Shown: piece by piece, positions 16,020 to 25,452 of the stretch
Numbering within the stretch: the stretch's first letter is position 1
How the letters are laid out: every line of letters starts with the position of its first letter
Source: an uncultured Bacillaceae bacterium
GTDB lineage: Bacteria; Bacillota; Bacilli; Bacillales; Amphibacillaceae
Direction of reading: 5' to 3'
Length of the DNA: 64,000 nt
Assembly: GCA_937925695.1 (NCBI GenBank)
Contig: CALAMD010000129.1
Location: forward strand, 1 to 64,000
Notes under the pieces: generated by a model
Database searches by the model: none
The model's input: only the letters and a program-made list of their open reading frames with translations
Told to the model about the DNA's origin: nothing
Program-made: the position numbers and the translations under genes

Positions 16020-19000
16020 ATGTATTTAAAACGACTAGAAAGTGTTGGTTTTAAATCATTTGCCACACGAATTACAATTGATTTTGTGCCAGGTGTTACA
16101 GCAGTAGTAGGACCGAATGGTAGTGGGAAGAGTAATATAACAGATGCGATTAGATGGGTGCTCGGTGAACAATCTGCCCGGTCGTTACGTGGTGCGAAAA
16201 TGGAAGATATTATTTTCCAGGGAAGCGATACGAGAAAACCATTAAATGTAGCAGAAGTTACTTTGGTCCTTGATAATAGCGACAAATTTCTGCCGCTAGA
16301 TTATGAGGAAGTCAGTGTAACCCGACGTGTTTATCGTTCGGGTGAAAGTGAGTTCTATATTAACAAACAATCGTGTCGGCTTAAAGACATTATCGATTTA
16401 TTTATGGACTCCGGGCTAGGCAAAGAATCTTTTTCAATTATTAGTCAAGGACAAGTAGAGGAAATACTTAGTACGAAAGCTGAAGATCGCCGAGTGATCT
16501 TTGAGGAAGCTGCTGGTGTACTAAAATATAAACAGCGAAAAGAAAAAGCTGTATTTAAACTAACGGAAACAGAGGATAATCTCAATCGACTAAATGATAT
16601 TATTTACGAAATTGAAAATCAAATCGAGCCATTAGCCCATCAATCAAAAATTGCCAAACAATACAAGGAGCAAGCTGAACAATTAAAGAAATTAGAGATC
16701 TCTGTCTTAATCGCTGAAATTGAGAAACTTCATGCCGAATGGGAACAACTCCAAGTTCAAATAGAAGAGGAACGGTTACAAGAGATCGAAATGAGCACGG
16801 CTATTCAAACGAGAGAAGCACGTTTAGCTGAAAAACGTCATGCCATGCAAAAAATTGATGAAGAAATCGAAGTGTTGCAAGAAAAGTTGTTAATGACAAC
16901 CCAGCAATTAGAACAATATGAAGGCAAGAAGCAAGTTTGGCAAGAACGGTCTAGACATGTAAGCGAAAATAAAGAAAAATTAACTGCGCAGAAAGAACAT
17001 ACGTTAACACTGATCAACGAGTTAACGAAAGAGATGGAAACAGAAAATGATACGTTGTCCGATTTAGTAAAGCACCAACAAGCTACAACTAACAAGATTG
17101 CTACTTTACAACGAAAATTAACAACTGGTTATCAAGATATTACCGAGACGATTGAAGAACAAAAGGCAGAATATATTGAGCTGTTAAATGAACAGGCTGC
17201 CAAAAGAAATGAACAACAATCGATTCAACAACAGTTAGCTAGTATTTCTCATAAATTGCATAACCAACAGGAAAAATATGAAGCGTTAAGTCAACAATAT
17301 CAAGCAAAAGAATCCGAAAAGGCCAACATATGGCAACAATATTTACAACTTGAAACAAAACTGAATAAACAAAAGCATCAAATAGATCAGTTGAAAATTG
17401 AATTACGCAACAAGCGTGAAGAATACGATATCAATCAGAAAAAATTGTATCAAGGTTATGAAATGATTACCAAACTCTCTTCACAAAAAGATATGCTTGA
17501 GGACTTACGAGATAATTATCAAGGTTTTTATCAAGGAGTTAAACATATTCTTCAAGCGCGTAAGAATAATGAATTAAGCGATATTCATGGTGCCGTTATT
17601 GAACTTATTGATGTACCTCATAAATTTTTATTAGCAATTGAAACAGTCTTAGGTGGGCAAGCCCAATATATTGTTGTGACTGATGAACGTGCAGCTCGAG
17701 CAGCGATCGGTTGGTTAAAACAAACGAACCGTGGACGGGCAACTTTTTTACCACTAGCCTCAATTCAATCGAGAAAGTTACCAACTAATATATTGATGGA
17801 TTTAAAACAACACGAAGGATTTATTGGAATGGCATCAGACATGGTCCATACGAAAGATCAATATAAAATTGTCGTCGATCATTTAATTGGTAACGTTGTT
17901 ATCGCCAAGACGTTAAAAGATGCCAATGAACTTTCACGGATGGTAAATAGGCGATATCGGATTGTTACCCTTGAGGGGGATGTCGTCAATCCTGGAGGAT
18001 CAATGTCAGGAGGCGCAATTCGTAGAGGAAAACAATCTTTATTTACACGGGATCGAGACCTAGCAAATATTACAGAGAAATTAACGGATTATCAACAACG
18101 AACAAAAGCCTTTGAAGAAAAACTAGACAATGATAAAGAGAAAATGGCTGATCTTGAAAAGCAGATTGCCAAGCAAGAATTGGCACTGCACAACCAACAA
18201 GAAAAGCTAATTGAAATTCAAAATAATTATCAAGCTGTAGACAAAGAGCTTATCTCACTCCAAGAAAATATTACTATTTATCAACAGGATGCCTCATTAT
18301 TTAAAGAAGATCAACAAGACTTACAATCCCGTTACCAATTATTAACCGAAGAGCTAAATGAGCTTAAACAAGCATTGATCAGCACACAAGATAGAATTGA
18401 TCAACTAACAAAGGAAGAAAAAGAATTTACGAACAATCGAGAACAGATGCAGGAGCAATTACATCAATATGAAGTGTCATTAGCTGAACAAGATGAACGG
18501 GTAAAACATCAACGGGAAAAAATTAATCTACTCAATAAACAAATACAAGCACATCAAGATCAGTATGAACAATATGTTCAAGAGTTAAACGAAATTACTC
18601 AGTTGAGTAAGTCAGAGGAATCCATCGAATCTATCGAGCAAGTACTTGTTGAAAAAAAATCTGATCAAGAAACGTATACTCAGACTATTCAGCAAAAACG
18701 CAGTGAACGATTGCAACTGTCAAAATTGGTTGAAGATGAAGAACGGGAATTAAAAGAGGAAACAAAACAGCATGGAACAATGCTTCGCTCCTTGCAAGAT
18801 AAAGAAGTAAAACTGAACAGACTTGATGTTGAACTTGATAATCGATTAACAACTTTACAATCAGAATATACCCTTACTTTTGAAAAGGCGAGATCATCCT
18901 TCAAACCAGCTGAAGAAATTGCAGTTACCAAACAAGAGATCGCTGATTTAAAGAAGGCGATTCGTCAATTAGGAACAGTAAATTTAGGAGCCATTGATGA

Positions 19001-19586
19001 ATATGAACGGCTTCAAGAAAGATATCAATTTTTAACAAAGCAGCGGGATGATTTATTAGAAGCAAAAGAAACCTTATATCAAGTGATCAACGAAATGGAT
19101 GAAGTGATGAAAAAACGCTTTAGTGAAACCTTTGATCAAGTTCAAAAGGAATTCCGTATCGTCTTTAAAGAATTATTTGGTGGCGGAAGAGCCCAACTTA
19201 CGTTAACGAATCCAGATGATATGCTGGAAACGGGAGTGGAAATTATTGCCCAACCACCAGGGAAAAAACTACAGCATTTAGGCCTTTTATCCGGCGGTGA
19301 AAAAGCACTCACAGCGATTGCTTTATTATTCGCGATGTTGCGTGTGCGACCAGTACCATTCTGTGTTTTAGATGAAGTTGAGGCTGCATTAGATGAAGTG
19401 AACGTCATGAGATTTGCTAAGTATTTAAAACTTCATAGTGATGAAACACAATTTATTGTGATCACGCATAGAAAAGGTACAATGGAAGAAGCAGATGTCT
19501 TGTATGGTGTAACAATGCAAGAATCTGGTGTGTCCCGACTCGTTTCAGTTCAATTAGAAGATAGTCTAAAATTAGTGAGTTCTTAA
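16020..19586 (+). CDS. smc: Chromosome segregation protein SMC
   Basis: A 1188-residue condensin ATPase that works with ScpA/ScpB to extrude DNA loops from ParB-parS. The N-terminal head starts MYLKRLESVGFKSFA and carries GPNGSGKSN (Walker A, ~32-40). Two long Gln/Glu-rich coiled coils (~170-500 and ~680-1000) flank the hinge (~520-665, ending near GGSMSGGAIRRG). The C-terminal head has the ABC signature LLSGGEKALTAIAL (~1089) and Walker B VLDEVEAALDE (~1115). ATG 16020 is chosen because GAGGAG is 7 nt upstream and the protein start matches homologues. It follows rnc, as in B. subtilis. Confidence 0.95.
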   Translation: MYLKRLESVGFKSFATRITIDFVPGVTAVVGPNGSGKSNITDAIRWVLGEQSARSLRGAKMEDIIFQGSDTRKPLNVAEVTLVLDNSDKFLPLDYEEVSVTRRVYRSGESEFYINKQSCRLKDIIDLFMDSGLGKESFSIISQGQVEEILSTKAEDRRVIFEEAAGVLKYKQRKEKAVFKLTETEDNLNRLNDIIYEIENQIEPLAHQSKIAKQYKEQAEQLKKLEISVLIAEIEKLHAEWEQLQVQIEEERLQEIEMSTAIQTREARLAEKRHAMQKIDEEIEVLQEKLLMTTQQLEQYEGKKQVWQERSRHVSENKEKLTAQKEHTLTLINELTKEMETENDTLSDLVKHQQATTNKIATLQRKLTTGYQDITETIEEQKAEYIELLNEQAAKRNEQQSIQQQLASISHKLHNQQEKYEALSQQYQAKESEKANIWQQYLQLETKLNKQKHQIDQLKIELRNKREEYDINQKKLYQGYEMITKLSSQKDMLEDLRDNYQGFYQGVKHILQARKNNELSDIHGAVIELIDVPHKFLLAIETVLGGQAQYIVVTDERAARAAIGWLKQTNRGRATFLPLASIQSRKLPTNILMDLKQHEGFIGMASDMVHTKDQYKIVVDHLIGNVVIAKTLKDANELSRMVNRRYRIVTLEGDVVNPGGSMSGGAIRRGKQSLFTRDRDLANITEKLTDYQQRTKAFEEKLDNDKEKMADLEKQIAKQELALHNQQEKLIEIQNNYQAVDKELISLQENITIYQQDASLFKEDQQDLQSRYQLLTEELNELKQALISTQDRIDQLTKEEKEFTNNREQMQEQLHQYEVSLAEQDERVKHQREKINLLNKQIQAHQDQYEQYVQELNEITQLSKSEESIESIEQVLVEKKSDQETYTQTIQQKRSERLQLSKLVEDEERELKEETKQHGTMLRSLQDKEVKLNRLDVELDNRLTTLQSEYTLTFEKARSSFKPAEEIAVTKQEIADLKKAIRQLGTVNLGAIDEYERLQERYQFLTKQRDDLLEAKETLYQVINEMDEVMKKRFSETFDQVQKEFRIVFKELFGGGRAQLTLTNPDDMLETGVEIIAQPPGKKLQHLGLLSGGEKALTAIALLFAMLRVRPVPFCVLDEVEAALDEVNVMRFAKYLKLHSDETQFIVITHRKGTMEEADVLYGVTMQESGVSRLVSVQLEDSLKLVSS

Positions 19587-19606
19587 TGGGGAAAGGAATA
19601 TGCACA

Positions 19607-20599
19607 ATGAGTTTTATCGATAAATTGAAAAGTCGTTTTACCAAAAACAAACAAGAACAAAAAGTATCAGAAACTTATATAGCTGGTATGGAAAAATCAC
19701 GCAAATCCTTTTCTGGTAAAATCAATGATTTAATTGCCAGATACCGTCGTGTCGATGAGGATTTCTTTGAAGAGTTAGAAGAAATTTTGATTACCGCTGA
19801 TGTTGGTGTCATGACGGTAATGGATTTGATAGACGAATTAAAAATGGAAGTAAAACGACGCAATATTAAAGAAACAAATCAAGTTAAAGAAGTGATTTCG
19901 GAAAAATTAGTTGATTTATATTTTGGAGATGACAGTGAGGACATCACGACTTTAAATCTGCAAGATAATGAATTAACAGTGATTCTTGTTGTCGGTGTAA
20001 ATGGTGTAGGTAAAACAACATCAATTGGAAAACTTGCCCATCAATTAAAACAAGAAGGAAAACAAGTGATGTTAGCAGCCGGAGATACATTTCGTGCCGG
20101 TGCGATTGAACAATTAGAAATTTGGGGCGAGCGAGCCGACGTTGAAGTCATTAAGCAATCATCTGGAAGCGATCCAGCAGCAGTCATATTTGATGCGATT
20201 AATGCAGCTAAGTCCCGGGGGGCTGATGTGTTAATATGTGATACAGCTGGGCGTTTGCAAAATAAAGTTAATTTGATGAATGAACTCGAGAAAATCAAAC
20301 GGGTAATTGCTCGAGAAGTACCAAATGCCCCCCATGAAGTATTATTAGTATTGGATGCGACAACTGGTCAAAATGCATTAAGTCAAGCAAAAATATTTTC
20401 TGAAGTGACAAATGTATCTGGTATCGTCTTAACAAAGTTAGATGGCACGGCAAAAGGTGGTATCATTTTAGCAATTCGCCATGAATTAGGTATTCCGGTG
20501 AAATATGTTGGTCTTGGTGAACAAATGACCGACTTACAACCATTTGATGCTTATGCTTACGTATACGGATTATTTGCTGATATGTTTGATGACAATTAA
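19607..20599 (+). CDS. ftsY: Signal recognition particle receptor FtsY
   Basis: A 330-residue SRP-receptor GTPase that docks the Ffh-ribosome complex at the membrane. It lacks the long acidic A domain of E. coli FtsY; a short basic, amphipathic N-terminus (SFIDKLKSRFTKNKQEQK) is typical of Bacillus. The N domain is followed by G motifs: GVNGVGKTTSIGKLA (~129), AAGDTFRAGAIEQL, CDTAGRLQNK, TKLDGTAKGG, and GLGEQMTDLQPF at the C-terminus. ATG 19607 has AAAGGA 9 nt upstream; an earlier ATG overlapping the smc stop has no suitable ribosome binding site. Confidence 0.94.
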   Translation: MSFIDKLKSRFTKNKQEQKVSETYIAGMEKSRKSFSGKINDLIARYRRVDEDFFEELEEILITADVGVMTVMDLIDELKMEVKRRNIKETNQVKEVISEKLVDLYFGDDSEDITTLNLQDNELTVILVVGVNGVGKTTSIGKLAHQLKQEGKQVMLAAGDTFRAGAIEQLEIWGERADVEVIKQSSGSDPAAVIFDAINAAKSRGADVLICDTAGRLQNKVNLMNELEKIKRVIAREVPNAPHEVLLVLDATTGQNALSQAKIFSEVTNVSGIVLTKLDGTAKGGIILAIRHELGIPVKYVGLGEQMTDLQPFDAYAYVYGLFADMFDDN

Positions 20600-20658
20600 T
20601 TGAGGGCGTTTTTTGATCACCAGCAAATCGGTTTACAAGCTAAAAGGGTGTGAAACGA

Positions 20659-20994
20659 ATGCTTGAAAAAACGACGAGAATGAATTATTTATTTGACTTT
20701 TATCAATCTCTTTTAACAGCAAAACAAAGGGAATACATGCAAATGTATTATTTAGAGGACTATTCCCTAGTAGAAATATCAGAACTGGCGAACGTGTCAA
20801 GACAGGCGGTCTATGATAATATTAAAAGGACAGAAACAATTCTTGAATCCTATGAAGAAAAATTAGGGTTGTATCAAAAGTATGAGCAACGAAATAAGTT
20901 ATACGATGAACTAATTGAACTACTTGCTGAACGAGGCGAGAGTGACGACGAAGAAATCATGAACAAACTAAATCAACTAAAGGAATTAGGTTAG
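20659..20994 (+). CDS. ylxM: SRP-associated helix-turn-helix protein YlxM
   Basis: A 111-residue protein with an Ig/sigma-like helix-turn-helix ([31 protein letters not shown], spanning ~30-62, key residues Ser-Arg-Gln-Ala). The start [19 protein letters not shown] matches the family. It sits immediately upstream of ffh, as throughout Firmicutes; the streptococcal homologue stimulates SRP GTPase activity. ATG 20659 is preferred over GTG 20650, which is too close to the AAGGG sequence. Confidence 0.92.
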   Translation: MLEKTTRMNYLFDFYQSLLTAKQREYMQMYYLEDYSLVEISELANVSRQAVYDNIKRTETILESYEEKLGLYQKYEQRNKLYDELIELLAERGESDDEEIMNKLNQLKELG

Positions 20995-21007
20995 GAGGAC
21001 ACCTTCT

Positions 21008-22351
21008 ATGGCATTTGAAGGATTAGCTGACCGACTGCAAAGTACGATTAAGAAAATTACTGGTAAAGGTAAAGTCAGTGAACAAGATGTGAAAACAATG
21101 GCCCGCGAAGTTCGTCTCGCTTTATTGGAAGCGGATGTTAACTTTAAAGTCGTTAAAGATTTTGTTAACCGCATTAGAGAACGGGCTGTTGGTCAAGAAG
21201 TAATGGAAAGTTTAACACCTGGACAACAAGTCGTAAAAATAGTCCAGGAAGAATTAACAGCGTTGATGGGTGGCGAAGAAAGCAAAATAGCTGTCGCCAA
21301 TCGTCCACCAACCGTAATTATGATGGTCGGATTACAAGGTGCTGGTAAAACAACAACAACTGGAAAACTAGCCAATTTGCTTCGAAAAGAATACAATCGT
21401 TCCCCTCTGTTAGTTGCCTGTGATATTTACCGTCCTGCAGCTAAAGATCAACTTGAGACCCTTGGTAAACAATTGAATATGCCTGTGTTTTCGATGGGGA
21501 CAGAGGCAAACCCAGTTGAAATCGCTAAACAGGCGATTGAACATGCGAAAGAAGAACATCGAGATTATGTCATTATTGATACTGCCGGACGATTGCATGT
21601 TGATCATGAGTTAATGGATGAGCTAACAGAAATTAAAGCCATCACAAAACCTGATGAAATCTTTTTAGTTGTCGATGCCATGACTGGACAAGATGCAGTG
21701 AATGTTGCGGAAAGTTTTAACGAACAGCTAGATATTTCAGGAGTTATATTAACTAAACTTGACGGTGATACAAGGGGTGGAGCTGCTTTATCCATTAAAG
21801 CTGTTACTGAAAAACCGATTAAATTTGTTGGGATGGGCGAAAAGCTCGACCAATTAGAAGTGTTTCATCCAGAGCGAATGGCTTCTCGAATTTTGGGTAT
21901 GGGTGATGTATTGACCCTTATTGAAAAAGCCCAGGCTCAAATTGACGAAAAACAAGCAAGAGAACTAGAAGAAAAGATGAAAACAGCTTCCTTTACTTTA
22001 GACGACTTTTTAGAACAAATGGGTCAAGTGAGAAATATGGGACCATTAGATGAATTAATTGCGATGATCCCTGGTGCGAATAGAATGAAAGGCTTAAAAA
22101 ATGTCCAATTTGATGAAAAACAACTTCTTCATATTGAAGCCATTATTCAATCGATGACAAAAATGGAACGACAAGATCCTGAAATTATTAATTCAAGTCG
22201 TAAAAGAAGAATCGCAAAAGGTTCCGGAACGTCGGTTTCCCAAGTAAATCGGTTATTAAAACAATTTAATGAAATGAAAAAAATGATGAAACAAATGACG
22301 AATATGCAACAAGGAAAACGGGGAAGAGGATTTAATTTACCCTTTATGTAA
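21008..22351 (+). CDS. ffh: Signal recognition particle protein Ffh
   Basis: A 447-residue SRP54 homologue that binds 4.5S/6S scRNA and signal sequences. The N domain is ~1-90. G-domain motifs are GLQGAGKTTTTGKLA (~107), DIYRPAAKDQL, DTAGRLHVD, TKLDGDTRGGAAL and GMGEKLDQLEVFHPERMASR. A methionine-rich M domain (~310-440; MKKMMKQMTNMQQGKRG) ends the protein and carries the RNA-binding SGTSVSQVNRLLKQF stretch. It begins behind TTAGGAGGACAC, 13 nt after ylxM. Confidence 0.96.
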   Translation: MAFEGLADRLQSTIKKITGKGKVSEQDVKTMAREVRLALLEADVNFKVVKDFVNRIRERAVGQEVMESLTPGQQVVKIVQEELTALMGGEESKIAVANRPPTVIMMVGLQGAGKTTTTGKLANLLRKEYNRSPLLVACDIYRPAAKDQLETLGKQLNMPVFSMGTEANPVEIAKQAIEHAKEEHRDYVIIDTAGRLHVDHELMDELTEIKAITKPDEIFLVVDAMTGQDAVNVAESFNEQLDISGVILTKLDGDTRGGAALSIKAVTEKPIKFVGMGEKLDQLEVFHPERMASRILGMGDVLTLIEKAQAQIDEKQARELEEKMKTASFTLDDFLEQMGQVRNMGPLDELIAMIPGANRMKGLKNVQFDEKQLLHIEAIIQSMTKMERQDPEIINSSRKRRIAKGSGTSVSQVNRLLKQFNEMKKMMKQMTNMQQGKRGRGFNLPFM

Positions 22352-22371
22352 AGTTTGTAATGTAAAAACAC

Positions 22372-22507
22372 TTTACAGATTGATTGAAGTCTGGTAAAAT
22401 CTAAACTTGGTTGTAGAGAAAGGCTAACACTTTCCAAGTTACTTAATCAGTCTTCTGCATTTGTAGAACGACTTTAAAACCAATAATGACGATTAGGAGG
22501 TGCAAAC
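22372..22507 (+). promoter_or_regulatory. rpsP promoter and structured leader
   Basis: TTTACA (22372-22377), 17 bp, TAAAAT (22395-22400) form a good sigma-A promoter. The ~100-nt leader can fold AACTTGG (22403) with CCAAGTT (~22434) and a second small hairpin TTCTGCA/TGTAGAA near 22455. An 8-bp inverted repeat TGTAAAGT/ACTTTACA (22347-22354, 22370-22377) overlaps the -35 and the ffh stop. No T tract follows, so termination is not implied. Confidence 0.55.
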
Positions 22508-22780
22508 ATGGCAGTAAAAATTCGACTAAAACGCATGGGTGCGAAAAGAAAACCATTTTATCGTATCGTTGTAGCTGATTCACGTTCTCCACGTGATGGT
22601 CGCTCAATTGAACAAATTGGAACGTATAATCCTGTTTCTGATCCTGTTGAAGTTAAAATAGATGAAGAAAAGGCATTAGACTGGATGATGAAAGGTGCTA
22701 AGCCAAGTGATACAGTTCGTAATTTGTTTTCAAAACAAGGCATCATGAAAAAATTCCACGACCAAAAAAATCAAAAGTAA
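22508..22780 (+). CDS. rpsP: 30S ribosomal protein S16
   Basis: A 90-residue basic protein starting [21 protein letters not shown], the standard S16 N-terminus, with [21 protein letters not shown] following. It has its own promoter and an AGGAGGTGCAAAC ribosome binding site. It leads the rpsP-khpA-ylqD-rimM-trmD cluster. Confidence 0.97.
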   Translation: MAVKIRLKRMGAKRKPFYRIVVADSRSPRDGRSIEQIGTYNPVSDPVEVKIDEEKALDWMMKGAKPSDTVRNLFSKQGIMKKFHDQKNQK

Positions 22781-22795
22781 AGGTTTGTGATTATC

Positions 22796-23023
22796 ATGAA
22801 GCTTTTAATTGAAACAATTGTCAGTAGACTCGTTGATCATCCAGAAGCTATTGTTGTTAAAACGATTGAAGAAAGTAATAAAATAGTCTATCACCTTACC
22901 GTTCATGAAGAAGATGTCGGTAAAGTGATTGGAAAAAATGGTCGGATTGCCAAAGCGATTCGAACAGTCGTTTATGCTGCAAATACTGATTCAAACAAGA
23001 GGGTCTATTTGGATATTATGTAA
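22796..23023 (+). CDS. khpA: KH-domain RNA-binding protein KhpA (YlqC)
   Basis: A 75-residue single KH domain. The RNA-binding GxxG loop is visible in DVGKVIGKNGRIAKAIRTVV (~40-59). KhpA forms a complex with KhpB (Jag) and affects cell division and sRNA in other Firmicutes. Two starts are possible, GTG 22787 or ATG 22796; the ATG gives the usual length. It is between rpsP and ylqD, as in B. subtilis. Confidence 0.92.
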   Translation: MKLLIETIVSRLVDHPEAIVVKTIEESNKIVYHLTVHEEDVGKVIGKNGRIAKAIRTVVYAANTDSNKRVYLDIM

Positions 23024-23080
23024 AGGGAGAGGGAGTTGCCTTTCCCTTTTACTATCTTGATAGAAGGTGAGGAAATACTT

Positions 23081-23470
23081 TTGAAAATTATTAAAAAAGT
23101 ACTCATCAAACAAGTGATTACTGAAAAAAGTAGGCGACACTTAAAAGCGACCTTTCAGGAAAGAAAAAGGAAACTTGAGCAAGAATGTCAACAATTATTG
23201 TTTGAACAGCGGAAATTGCAGCGAAGATCAAGTTTTTCTAAACAAGAAATAGCCAGGAGATTCCAAAAAGAAATTGATAAACGTAAAGAACAAATGACGT
23301 TAATTGATTTTAAAATTGAACAATTGGACATGCTTGATATAGGTAGTGAAATTACAGAAACAGAAGTTGATGCACTGATTGAAGTGAAAGAAGGATCGAA
23401 TTGGCAGGACGTTATTGGGCCAAAATCGATCGTGATCAAAGATAACATTGTCGTTCGAATTGATGAATAG
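23081..23470 (+). CDS. ylqD: Conserved YlqD family protein
   Basis: A 129-residue protein of unknown function, conserved between khpA and rimM in Bacilli. Residues ~10-85 are strongly helical, charged and probably coiled coil (repeated Lys/Glu/Gln with the RRSSF and RFQKEIDK stretches). The C-terminus is a small beta unit (WQDVIGPKSIVIKDNIVVRID). The TTG at 23081 has GGTGAGG 8 nt upstream, so I prefer it to an upstream in-frame ATG at 23036 that would add 15 unrelated residues. Context suggests a role in ribosome biogenesis; no function is proven. Confidence 0.85.
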   Translation: MKIIKKVLIKQVITEKSRRHLKATFQERKRKLEQECQQLLFEQRKLQRRSSFSKQEIARRFQKEIDKRKEQMTLIDFKIEQLDMLDIGSEITETEVDALIEVKEGSNWQDVIGPKSIVIKDNIVVRIDE

Positions 23471-23482
23471 TAGGTGGAGTAA

Positions 23483-23998
23483 ATGACCGATAACATGTTT
23501 CTCATAGGAAAAATTGTCAATACCCATGGTATCCGGGGTGAAGTACGTGTTGAGCAAATAACGGATTTCTCTGAACGGTTTGCTGTCGGTAATCAAGTCT
23601 ATATTGTCCCCAAAAATCAACCACCCATTCCAGTAACAATTGCCTCCCACAGATTGCATAAGCAATATCACCTGCTTCGCTTTGAAGGATTTGATCATAT
23701 TGACGATGTTGAACCTTTTAAACAAGCTGATTTAAAAATTACTGAAGCGGATTTGTCTGATCTTCCTGAAGGGGAATACTACTATCACGAAATTATTGGC
23801 TGTCAAATGTATACGACTAACGAGGATTATATTGGAGTTGTTGTAGACATTTTCCCAACTGGTGCCAACGATGTTTGGGTAATAGAACGGGAAAATGGAA
23901 AAGAAGCACTGATTCCATATATACAAGAGGTCGTAAAAGAAATCGATCTTTCAACAAAGAAAATCTACATTGAATTAATGGAAGGGTTGCTTGATTAA
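23483..23998 (+). CDS. rimM: 16S rRNA processing protein RimM
   Basis: A 171-residue 30S maturation factor that binds S19. The N-terminal beta-barrel starts [18 protein letters not shown] (~6-23) and the C-terminal PRC-barrel contains [13 protein letters not shown] and [14 protein letters not shown]. The start is ATG 23483 after TAGGTGGAG. The final bases lie against the trmD start, a conserved pair. Confidence 0.94.
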   Translation: MTDNMFLIGKIVNTHGIRGEVRVEQITDFSERFAVGNQVYIVPKNQPPIPVTIASHRLHKQYHLLRFEGFDHIDDVEPFKQADLKITEADLSDLPEGEYYYHEIIGCQMYTTNEDYIGVVVDIFPTGANDVWVIERENGKEALIPYIQEVVKEIDLSTKKIYIELMEGLLD

Positions 23999-23999
23999 G

Positions 24000-24755
24000 A
24001 TGCAGATTGACATTTTGACTTTATTTCCCGAAATGTTCCCAAATGTGTTGAATTCATCGATTTTACGACGAGCCCAAGATAAAGGTGCAATGAACTATCG
24101 GTTAATTAACTTCCGTGAGTACACGGATAATAAACATCATAAAGTAGATGATTATCCGTACGGTGGTGGTGCAGGGATGGTTTTAGCGCCCCAACCTGTC
24201 TTTGATGCTGTAGAGGCAATTACAACTAACAAACAGACTAAACCACGAATTGTACTCATGTGTCCGCAAGGTGAACCGTTTACACAAGCTAAAGCAGAAG
24301 AATTAGCCCAAGAAGAACATTTAATTTTCATTTGTGGTCATTATGAAGGGTTTGATGAAAGAATTAGAACGCATCTAGCTACAGATGAAATTTCAATTGG
24401 TGATTATATATTAACTGGCGGAGAACTTGGCGCCATGGTTGTGATTGATAGTGTTGTCCGTCTCCTACCGGGTGTCCTAGGCAATGAACAATCTGCACCA
24501 GCAGACTCATTTTCCATGGGCTTACTCGAACATCCACATTATACACGACCAGCTAATTTTAGAGGATTAACTGTTCCCGATGTACTATTATCCGGTAATC
24601 ATGCAAAAATTAATGAATGGCGAAAAAAAGAATCCTTACGACGTACATATGAACGGAGGAAGGATTTATTAGCCAATATTGAACTAAGCCCAGCAGAGAA
24701 AAAAATGCTTGAAGAAATCATTCAAGAAGAAAAAAACATGAGTGAAAAATTTTAA
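24000..24755 (+). CDS. trmD: tRNA (guanine37-N1)-methyltransferase TrmD
   Basis: A 251-residue SPOUT-class enzyme that makes m1G37 in tRNA to prevent frameshifting. It begins [24 protein letters not shown] and HYEGFDERI are substrate-binding, and the SAM knot is [20 protein letters not shown] with RLLPGVLGN after it. ATG 24000 follows the rimM stop by one base, and a TTG at 23991 is less likely because homologues start at the Met. It is essential in most bacteria. Confidence 0.95.
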   Translation: MQIDILTLFPEMFPNVLNSSILRRAQDKGAMNYRLINFREYTDNKHHKVDDYPYGGGAGMVLAPQPVFDAVEAITTNKQTKPRIVLMCPQGEPFTQAKAEELAQEEHLIFICGHYEGFDERIRTHLATDEISIGDYILTGGELGAMVVIDSVVRLLPGVLGNEQSAPADSFSMGLLEHPHYTRPANFRGLTVPDVLLSGNHAKINEWRKKESLRRTYERRKDLLANIELSPAEKKMLEEIIQEEKNMSEKF

Positions 24756-24774
24756 AAATAATGGATAATAAATA

Positions 24775-24895
24775 TTGATCATGACAAGTCATTATGTTAT
24801 ATTTAGTGTTGTGCTAACTAGTTGGTTAGTACGTGATAAACGATGTTCCGCTATCTTATGAGGTAAGAACATTGGTTTGGAAGGAGTGAATGAGC
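24775..24895 (+). promoter_or_regulatory. rplS promoter and probable L19 leader
   Basis: TTGATC (24775-24780), 17 bp, TATATT (24798-24803) form a promoter. The ~85-nt leader contains GTGCTAAC/GTTAGTAC (8 bp, one G-U) near 24811-24832 and a second stem GTTC...GAAC around 24845-24870. A structured leader in front of rplS is the position of the known Firmicutes L19 leader, an autoregulatory r-protein element; I have not matched its consensus base by base. Confidence 0.5.
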
Positions 24896-25240
24896 ATGCA
24901 AAAACTCATTGAAGCAGTAACTAAAGATCAACTTCGTACTGATCATCCTGACTTTCGTCCTGGTGATACAGTAGAAGTACACGTTAAAGTTGTTGAAGGT
25001 TCTCGTGAACGTATTCAGATTTTTGAAGGTGTTGTCATTAAAAGACAAAATGGCGGCATTAGTGAAACATTTACTGTTCGTAAAGTTTCTTATGGTGTTG
25101 GCGTTGAAAGAACCTTTCCACTTCATTCGCCAAGAATTGATAAAATAGTTGTGACAAGACGTGGTAAAGTACGTCGAGCTAAACTATACTATCTAAGCAG
25201 CCTTCGTGGAAAAGCAGCTCGTATTAAAGAGCGTCGCTAA
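24896..25240 (+). CDS. rplS: 50S ribosomal protein L19
   Basis: A 114-residue protein starting [20 protein letters not shown], with the family segments [34 protein letters not shown] and the C-terminal [21 protein letters not shown] 24896 is 9 nt after AAGGAG; the ATG six bases earlier is too close. It sits after trmD, as in nearly all Firmicutes. Confidence 0.96.
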   Translation: MQKLIEAVTKDQLRTDHPDFRPGDTVEVHVKVVEGSRERIQIFEGVVIKRQNGGISETFTVRKVSYGVGVERTFPLHSPRIDKIVVTRRGKVRRAKLYYLSSLRGKAARIKERR

Positions 25241-25281
25241 TAGAGTCATTTTGTTTAACATGATAAAGGCAAGTATTATTG

Positions 25282-25360
25282 AAAAAGAGCTTCACAATAT
25301 GGTAGATCTCCGACTGTTAACTAATTTTAGGGGATCATACCAGTGTGAAAGCTCTTTTTT
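25282..25360 (+). terminator. Long imperfect hairpin terminator after rplS
   Basis: A 79-base inverted repeat. The outer arms AAAAAGAGCTT-CACA and TGTG-AAAGCTCTTTTTT pair, and the stem continues inward with TGGTA/TACCA and GATCTCC/GGGGATC, leaving a ~20-nt loop. The right arm ends in a T run, so it terminates on the plus strand. It is much longer than the other terminators in the window. Confidence 0.7.
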
Positions 25361-25414
25361 ACTAGATAAAGATGATAACATATAACTATAGTTTTTTTTC
25401 TAAACTTTTTCGTT

Positions 25415-25420
25415 TACAAT
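25415..25420 (+). promoter_or_regulatory. Possible -10 of a lepB promoter
   Basis: TACAAT lies 33 bases before lepB, just after the rplS terminator. The matching -35 position holds only a T run, so this is a weak call. Confidence 0.3.
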
Positions 25421-25452
25421 AAGATTATTGATATATAGGCGGTGGGGAACCC

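Noticed and set aside
22147..22437. Minus-strand open frame over the ffh end
   Set aside because: It mirrors ffh codons, has no ribosome binding site and no recognisable protein pattern. The same holds for the other minus-strand frames except rpmB.
23036..23080. Extension of ylqD from ATG 23036
   Set aside because: The added residues do not resemble the family, and TTG 23081 has a better-spaced binding site.
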